From: Ceriagrion tenellum
Taxonomy: Eukaryota > Arthropoda > Insecta > Odonata > Coenagrionidae
NCBI GenBank assembly: GCA_963169105.1
Contig: OY720643.1
Location: forward strand, 97,102,848 to 97,166,847
Reading direction: 5' to 3'
DNA: 64,000 bases
The translations under genes were made by a program, and so were the position numbers. Each line of letters begins with the position of its first letter. Position 1 is the first letter of the stretch. The notes beneath the pieces were generated by a model. That model saw only the letters and a program-made list of their open reading frames with translations, was not told where the DNA came from and searched no databases. Positions 57,860 through 64,000 of this stretch are shown one piece after another.

Positions 57860-58515
57860 AGAAAACAGGCTCCGATTTCATTACTTCGTCAAAAATTCCA
57901 TATCCTTGCATACTCCCTTCGCATCTCTTACACCTAAGCATTGCTTCTCTCTCGCTGTCATATTCTGAAGACTACTTATATTCCTCCTTCCATTAGTCTC
58001 TTTCACTACATCCACCAATAACTACTACTTGGTCTTTCGTTTTCCCTAAAACTACTCCTTGCAACGCCATTTATCTATTTTCTTATCCATCCGTCATCCA
58101 TACTGTAAACATACTCAAGCCAACGAAGTGCGCTTCAATCGCACATTCTGAGGCATGATGCTTCTAATCCACAAAATCTCATGAGCCTCCTCATCCTAGA
58201 TACCCCTCATCTCAAGATACCCCATTTTTACTGAATTTATCCAAATGAATGCTTTTCCTGAATCATCCAGGGTTCATTACCATGAATTACGGCAGGAAGA
58301 AGTTTTCTTTTGTTTTCTAACATTTTCACTTCCCTGATCAAGCTCTCTTTCCTGAGTACGCTCAATTTACTACCTACAACTTTCCTGCCATCATTAAGAC
58401 GACTAATGATCTTCGCATTTATTCTTTCATCTTTTAAAAACATTCGATCAAAGTACATGAAATTGTTCGCTAATTTAATTATTCCATTTACCCTCATCAT
58501 GTAATCATTCTGCAT
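57860..58515 (-). pseudogene. Family A-related LINE RT C-terminal region
   Basis: A 92-residue minus-strand frame (58515-58237) reads MRVNGIIKLANNFMYFDRMF, then RINAKIISRLNDGRKVVGSK and LLPAVIHGNEPWMIQEKHS, the block that follows the RT core in many insect LINEs (usual form LLPAVIHGSETWVIQ). Downstream, in broken frames, are a CGLEASCLRMCD-like segment, RWLEYVYSMDDGWIRK (in the WFGHVEKMDE position) and a basic tail with SSSYWWM. The RT core itself is absent. Stops and shifts disable it. Confidence 0.75.
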
Positions 58516-58539
58516 AACTAAAAGTACAACTTAGGAACA

Positions 58540-58828
58540 CACAACACAAAGAATATTATCATGACTCCTCACTACAACTCTAGGTCTGATAGAAGCGATA
58601 AATTAAGGGAGATACATTTCCGAACAGATAGGTACAAAAACTCGTTCTTTCCGTGCACAATAACTGGCCACAATAAAAACTCAGCTCCACTAAATAGATT
58701 CCCATAATATACGTCACCATTTCACCTTCCAAAACCTTATATCTTTACATGGCTGGTCTCCTAACACCCCCTTCCACACGCCCATGTGGCGGCTTGCAAA
58801 GTAGCACGTTGATGTAGATGTAGAATGA
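58540..58828 (+). pseudogene. CR1/jockey-like LINE 3' fragment
   Basis: It begins at the NIIMTPHY equivalent (AAGAATATTATCATGACTCC), continues through YKNSFFPCTI, and the 3'UTR ends with CTTCCACACGCCCATGTGGC and a GATGTAGATGTAG tail. The tail has two GATGTA units, the clearest example in the window. It abuts the GC patch that follows. Confidence 0.9.
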
Positions 58829-58829
58829 A

Positions 58830-59110
58830 ATAGGAACAATGAAGACGGAATGGTAACCTTGAACACAAAAGAAATAAACCTATGAGAAAGAGGAGTGAAA
58901 CAAGACTTAAAAGTTTCTTTTTTCGGTCTGCTTCCATTTGTAGCTGGGGCGAAAGGGAAACAGAAGGGAGAAAGAGTGATCGCGGATGAATAATTGAGGA
59001 CGGCTACCGCCACTTTCCAAGTTTTTCTCCGCGGCGACCCCCCGGGCCCGTCTTTTGTTCGGCCGAGGGCCATTTTACCCTGAAAGCTGGTTGAAGCCCC
59101 AAGTATTCAT
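58830..59110. other. GC-rich patch
   Basis: It contains CCCCCCGGGCCCGTC and CGGCCGAGGGCC. A minus-strand frame of 119 residues (58714-59073) spans it and the LINE tail, so at least half of that frame is antisense LINE. No domain is recognised. Confidence 0.35.
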
Positions 59111-59629
59111 CAATGGGAGCTCCCTCTCCTTTATCGGGTCATTTTGTATTTTTTTGTTTTCATTAAGCGTAATGTTTTTTGTTTTGACGGTGAGCACGTG
59201 AAAAAAGGGTCTTTAAGTGTAAATTAATAATGACAATAATTCTTCCCTGCAATCTGTTGCATTCCGGTAAAGAAAATTTTTGAACGTTTTAAAAAGAAGA
59301 GGAACGTTCCATTATCTCACTATCACACACTGAACAATATTTCGCGATATCACGAGAATGGGATTTTTGCATAAAATGCTTTCCTCAAAAAAACCTTTTC
59401 AAACACCACATTGAAAATTGTACGATGATTATGAACTATTAAGTCTCTGTGGCATGATAATGCATAGTTATAAAAACAGCATGAAAAATAAGATCGCTAA
59501 AATACCAATGATACCAGCGGAGCGACATACGTCGTCGAGAAGTCGTGTACCTGTTTCCAAGGCGGCAGGATCCCGGACACGTCTGTATACTGATGTACGG
59601 AAGTATTGGTGGAGGGGGATACCTCTCCC
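59111..59629. other. Stretch without recognised genes
   Basis: The 191-residue plus-strand frame from 59418 runs into the LINE below; only its second half is LINE. The first part is not recognised and may be a fortuitous in-frame extension. Confidence 0.4.
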
Positions 59630-60202
59630 AGAATACCTCTCCGAAAAACCTACTTGTATCGAACATTTTACTTTGGGTGGAGTAACCATGAAGACAGGTA
59701 AAGTCAAATACCTTGAAATTACCTTCTTTTTAGTGATATCGATGGGAAAACACATACAAAACATGTGTGGCACAGAATTAAAGAAACTATTATTTATCAA
59801 GCGTATAAAAGGAAGGTCCCTGGATGAAAAAGTAAAAGAGAGGTGCTCTTTTGCTCTGGTTAGGCCACGCCTCAAGTATTCCCGTACCCTGGACAGAATG
59901 ACTAAAAATCAAAAAATAAATAAAATACATAGGACTGCTGCGGGCTTCGTTAAAACTGCTACGAGCGTATATATACTGTTTAACCACTTTTAGAGGGATT
60001 AAGTTGGGAGCCACTGGAGACTTGGAGGCTACACGTTAGGCTTAGCTTGCTTGAGAATTTCAGAACAGATTCAGAGCGATACAGGGAATATCAATCTTAC
60101 ACCGCACAACATTTTTTTCGTCAGAAGCGATAAAATATGAGAGATACATCGCCGAACAGGTAAGAAAGAAATTTTTTTCTCTCCACTCACTATAAGTGAC
60201 CA
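59630..60202 (+). pseudogene. CR1/jockey-like LINE C-terminal domain (5' part of an interrupted copy)
   Basis: The frame reads HFTLGGVTMKTGKVKYLEIT, CGTELKKLLFIKRIKGRSL, KVKERCSFALVRPRLKYSRT and IHRTAAGFVKTATSVYI without a stop for about 120 codons, unusually well kept. After the stop come TRRLHVRLSLLE-like and AEQV segments. It breaks off at 60202, exactly where a family B element begins, and resumes at 61115. The D-P of the IWDP motif is lost (TLDR). Confidence 0.92.
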
Positions 60203-61114
60203 TATTTGAATGTAACTGCAATTCACAATGGGAATGAGAGTTGGAAGTCAGATAAAAGGTAAAATCAACAAAGGCGTAAGACAAGGATGCAATCTCTCAC
60301 CAGCACTGTTCAACATATACTTGGAGGAGGCTTTAGGAGGAGCGGAAGAATTGAATAAGAATACAGCATAAAACATGTTCCAAGAGCACAACATGAAACT
60401 AAATATGACGAAGACTAAAATTTTAGGATGCGGAAGACAGAAGCTGAATGTAGAAGTCACACTGAGTAGAAAGATATTTGAACAAGTGGCTTCCTTGTAC
60501 TATCTCCGAAGTACCATCACGTGAGACAGAATAAATACAATGGGCATCAAGCGGAGGATAGCCCAAGCTAAGAAGGCTTTCATGCGAAAAACACAACTGC
60601 CCTGCTCAAAGAAGATAGGGCTACAAACCACGAAACAGTAAGTGAAAACATTCGAGTGGAGCGTAGCACTCTATGGATCGGAAGCATGAACCATTGGAAA
60701 AGCTGATCAGGAAAGACTATAAGCCTTCGAAACATGGTGCTGGAGGAGGATGGTGAAGATAACATGGATGGACAATTAAGACGTGATGGGGTTTAAAGAA
60801 GAGTAGAAGAGGAGAGCACCATACGAAATACCATAGAAAATAGAAGAACCAGATGGATTGGACACACTGTGAGGCATAATGGGCACTGTGAGGCATAATG
60901 GGCACACCCTGAGAGACAATAGATTTGTGAATAACATAAAGGTAGGTAAAATAGGGGGAAAAGTTCCCAGAGGAAGACCCAGGAATAAGTTCATGGACCA
61001 AATAAAGAGAAAAGTACATAGGAAGAGATATTAGGAGGTAAGGGACCTAGCATTAGATAAGGAAGGATGGATGGCTGCAGTCAACCTATCTTAGGATTGA
61101 GTAACCAATTATGT
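60203..61114 (+). pseudogene. Family B LINE inserted into a CR1-like LINE
   Basis: 5'-truncated: it starts near IHNGNE, then KINKGVRQGCNLSPALFNIY (RT motif), then LEEALGGAEELNKNTA. At about 60370 it jumps directly to NMKLNMTKTKILGCGRQKLN. The segment that should hold FADD, about 50 codons, is deleted, so the RT lacks its catalytic aspartates. Then come SVALYGSEA, FETWCWRRM, a VEEE segment, a 19-bp tandem duplication (60865-60903), KVPRGRPRNKFMDQIKRKVH and the 3' end. Flanked by AGTGACCA at 60195-60202 and 61115-61122, a target-site duplication. Confidence 0.93.
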
Positions 61115-61248
61115 AGTGACCACAATGAAAACAGAGCCATACTTATAATATTCCCATAAAACAATTCACCATTTCACCTCCCGAAACCCCATCCTTACCA
61201 CCTGGTGTCCTGCCACACGCCCATTCAGCAGCCCACAGAGATGTGTGT
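61115..61248 (+). pseudogene. CR1/jockey-like LINE 3' end (3' part of the interrupted copy)
   Basis: It continues the host LINE after the insertion: AGTGACCACAATGAAAACAG, AATATTCCCATAAAAC, AAACCCCATCCTTACCACCT and CTGCCACACGCCCATTCAGC. This is collinear with 58670-58800. The final GATGTA tail is replaced by GATGTGTGT. Confidence 0.88.
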
Positions 61249-61499
61249 AAGAAATCCCCGATGTCTCAAATAACATTGAGAGGGAATTCATCTATAAAAA
61301 TGTATTCATGGATATGTATTGTGATTGGTGGGTAATAGGTGATCGAATTTTAAAATTTATATCACGTAAGGTGTCTATCGGCCAGCTTTTTTAAATTGTC
61401 CTGCATAGACCACCAAATATAAGCTATAAATGTAATGTTGTTATTATTATAGATACTGCATGGGAAAAAATATTATTACCCGTGTTATTTTAACATTAA

Positions 61500-61672
61500 T
61501 ATGCTATATTAATAATCTGGTCTATATATGCTGTGTTAATAATCTCAAATGCTATAATTAAATAAAATAATAAAATAAATGCTATATTAATAATCAATAG
61601 GTATTAATATCAATAATGACCTGCTATATTAATATGCTACATTAATGTTATGCTATATTATAACGTATATTA
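61500..61672. repeat. Degenerate tandem repeat of GCTATATTAATAATC units
   Basis: About seven variants (GCTATATTAATAATC, GCTGTGTTAATAATC, GCTATAATTAAAT, GCTATATTAATATGC and others) occur at irregular spacing. Very AT-rich; non-coding. Confidence 0.65.
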
Positions 61673-61714
61673 GTGCTTATCATAAGAATATACTCTTTAG
61701 TTATAATATTCATC

Positions 61715-62480
61715 AGCCTTTTTTCAAGCTAAACATGATTTGGAATCAAGTCCCAGATTGCCTGACCTGATTATTGTTGATGATAAATGTAAAATAGTTG
61801 AGTCTGGTCAGCAGCCCGTTAAGTTTTTATCAGAGCATGATCTGGTATATGTTGGTTATACTTTTAATCCTCCTTTGTATAAACCACCTGAAATCTTTTT
61901 TGAGATTTAATCTAATTTGGACTACGCCAAGATTGGAATGGGAATAGAATAGTCTTTCTTTGGAGGATTTCTTTTTTACGCATGATGCTGACGAAGAAGT
62001 CACGTTTTTCAATTTCAACCTTACTGGCTTTTTATATAGGCACGCTTCCATTAGAAAAATAAAGATAAAGCGTAACCCTGCTCCCTGGCTCTCTCAAAAA
62101 ATTAAGCAGGCCACGAGCCATAGAGATTTCTTACGAAGGGACTTCCGACGGACTATGTCCGTTCTGAAATACAACGAGGATTCAAAAGCAAGTCAAAATA
62201 AAATAGAACAAATGCAAAGAGGTTGACTATTTTCATTTCTGTCTATCGGATAAGCGTGATGTTCGTTCTATTTTGTAAAACATTAAAACACTAGATCTAG
62301 GAAATGCACGTATTGGACCCATCAATATTAACTTTTCTCTGTAAGGAACAATAATTTTTTCTAAATAGATCTGCTTCGACCAATATGGACGAGGATGAAA
62401 TCCTCGATATCTCCAATAGCGTTAAGAGAGAATTCCGATATGAAAAACTTAATTTCTCTCATTATACCCCTGACTAAAAA
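61715..62480 (+). pseudogene. CR1/jockey-like LINE: end of endonuclease domain and linker to RT
   Basis: PDLIIVDDKCKIVESG, QPVKFLSEHDLVYVGYTF and KPPEIFFEI are the C-terminal strands of an apurinic-type endonuclease; SEHDLV holds the catalytic Asp-His (SDH in relatives). After stops, an 88-residue frame (61960-62226) reads HASIRKIKIKRNPAPWLSQK and HRDFLRRDFRRTMSVLKYN, the linker before RT. Downstream decayed pieces include KRDVR and IKTL equivalents, and a VQPLxKKKxPL relic at 62640-62660. The RT core is absent. It is complementary to the C-terminal fragments elsewhere and probably the same family. Confidence 0.85.
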
Positions 62481-62794
62481 ATAAAAATACATTTCAATGT
62501 TAAGTTCAAACAGGAGCAGATGAAATTAGTACGAAGTAAATAAATAGGCTCGTTTATCCAGAACTTCCAACGCTAGTTTCAATCGTTATCTGCTCGTTAG
62601 GTTATTCTAATTTCCCCACCTTATGTAAAGCTGCTCTCATTCAACCTCTCAAAAAGAAGAAGTTTCCACTTCGCAGCACCCCGGCCAACTCCATGAAATT
62701 CACTCTCGCCGGAAGCTGTTGATACCGCTCCGAACTTTCTAATCTTCGCCATCAATGTCATCTTCTGAGACTTCTGCCAGATTAAGTGGGGTCA

Positions 62795-62935
62795 AATTCG
62801 GGTAGCGTACATAAGTTGGTTGGCCCGCCAGAAAAATTTTTTTCCGTCGCTTGGTCTCGAACCTGCGAACCTCTCGGAACGGGAGTCGAACATGCCACCA
62901 CCGGACCCCCCCCCTTTTCTGGCATATCTTATTAC
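62795..62935 (-). mobile_element. tRNA-derived SINE fragment
   Basis: Minus strand: GGTGGTGGCATGTTCGACTC (A-box region), then TTCCGAGAGGTTCGCAGGTT and CGAGACC, containing a B box (GGTTCGAGACC). A G9 run precedes the head. The tail has AAAAAAATTTTTCTGGCGGG. It does not fold as a functional tRNA. Confidence 0.6.
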
Positions 62936-64000
62936 TTTTCGCCTTCTACCAATATTAGAATCCAACGAGGTTCAGTTACTGGTTTTAAAAAAATCGTATT
63001 CCATAGGCCAGCATCATTTAAGCCCATATCACATTCAATATACGCTTTAAATTTTAGAAGTGCGTCTTATGGACATCCTAAGGCAACACTTCGATTTTTG
63101 ACACTTGTCTAACATAGATGTAAATCAATTCAGAACTCAACGTTTTGACGTTATCGTAACATTTCTGCGCTTTCTGGGACATGACTAAATTAAAACGACA
63201 ACACAGGCAATTTTCATGAGTGCAGTCTAAATAAATACTAATATAATCTAAAACACTCACATAGGGCAACTAATGCAAGTTTCAGCTATGGATCTTGTGA
63301 AAAAACGCGCCAATGCACACCATTTTTCAGGGTTGAATTACGAGTGCCGTTTCCTAAATCGTCAGAAATAAGCGAATACATTTAGTTTTCCTTAGTCTTC
63401 ATGTCGAGTACGGGTTTATTACGATTTCCGCTACTTTCAGTGCCAATCGTTGGTAGTTCTTCCAAACACATTTTAAAACGATTGTGAATTAGCTTTTTTA
63501 TATACTAAATAGACGAAATGTAAAAATATGTGTTCATGGAGGCGTGTAGAGAGAAAACTATCGTTTCCTCGCGACAAGTAAATAAACGCTCCTTCGGCTT
63601 GGAAACTCTTCGGGTGCCAAGGTAAATTAGACGAGAGTAAACAGTAAATTGGGAGCAGTAAAAGCTAAACTTTGATTAAAATTGATTAAAGAAAGATGTA
63701 CTCACGATAATAACAAAAAATGCAGAGAACGTTAAATGAGCTAAAGAGTGAATCCCGTACTTTTTCACTCGGCATTTGCAACAGTTGTCACCGACAAAAA
63801 TGGAATAGCAGATTAAGCAATGAACAAATCGAAGGGTACCCTTTCCCATTGAAGTTCAAACAGGTTCTGTAAACCGATATGTATACAAAGCAGAAAACGT
63901 TTCAGTATTTAAATAATTCCTTTTACTGGTGAGGAAACGAGTTAGGAAATGTGGGACTTTGAATTAGCAAATCAATAAGATTATTCTCTTAAGTGAAAAA
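62936..64000. other. Stretch without recognised genes
   Basis: Short frames only; no LINE, SINE or module motif seen up to the window end. Confidence 0.45.

Noticed and set aside
59418..59629. First third of a 191-residue frame as a possible gene
   Set aside because: Only the part after 59630 matches a LINE; the upstream extension has no recognisable content and needs no separate gene.
1..64000. CRISPR array, operon or prokaryotic gene content
   Set aside because: No regularly spaced repeats, no long ORFs, and the content is typical eukaryotic retroelements.

Overview
This 64 kb window is AT-rich eukaryotic DNA in which I could recognise no host protein-coding gene, exon, rRNA or functional tRNA. 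The recognisable coding remnants all belong to retroelements: several non-LTR (LINE) families, and one Penelope-like element (PLE) with a GIY-YIG endonuclease domain. Around them lie tRNA-derived SINEs, fold-back elements and GC-rich strand-asymmetric tracts. This mix, the large intergenic or intronic spacing and the pervasive decay suggest a large repeat-rich arthropod genome, probably an insect. I cannot name the species.

Retroelement families. (1) A CR1/jockey-like LINE: reverse transcriptase (RT) cores at 7.57 and 13.7-14.8 kb, an endonuclease/linker piece at 61.7-62.5 kb, and many 3' fragments (22.1, 23.0, 25.3-, 56.5-, 58.5, 59.6-61.2 kb). A second subfamily is seen at 36.1-37.1 kb and as a 3'UTR-only copy at 10.1 kb. 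The fragments that reach the 3' terminus end in a short CCTGC...GCAGG hairpin followed by a GATGTA-type tail. (2) Family A tails (0, 20.5, 28.2 and a relative at 57.9- kb) with a WFxHVE motif and VSAYP-like end. (3) Family B (20.8, 37.7-, 41.2, 60.2 kb) with an ALYGSE-type C-terminal region. (4) Family D (11.6-13.1 kb, minus strand), the longest RT remnant. At 60.2-61.1 kb a family B copy sits inside a CR1-like copy with an 8-bp target duplication.

Most interesting layer: many scattered short modules share a CTGATGA/CTGAAGA-like box, a short hairpin and a GAAAC box, often followed by AATAAA-like sequence. Three occur as head-to-head fold-backs (37.2, 47.4, 51.4 kb). One candidate lies about 0.4 kb downstream of the PLE GIY-YIG frame on the same strand. 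The layout resembles the hammerhead-ribozyme core reported from PLE terminal repeats, but none of them is a clean consensus match by eye.

Layout: 0-8.4 kb, sparse remnants and modules; 8.5-9.0 kb, GC patch; 9.7-14.8 kb, LINE-dense; 15.5-18.4 kb, ACTCGAG-rich repeat, AT-rich DNA and a GC patch; 20.5-26.3 kb, LINE and SINE cluster; 27-36 kb, mostly featureless with a complete-looking SINE at 32.5 kb; 36-43.8 kb, LINE, fold-back and PLE cluster; 45.8-52.3 kb, modules, fold-backs and GC/purine tracts; 52.3-56.5 kb, nearly featureless; 56.5-62.9 kb, nested LINEs and a SINE; 63-64 kb, nothing recognised. The elements appear independent and mostly dead; no cooperating gene set is visible.
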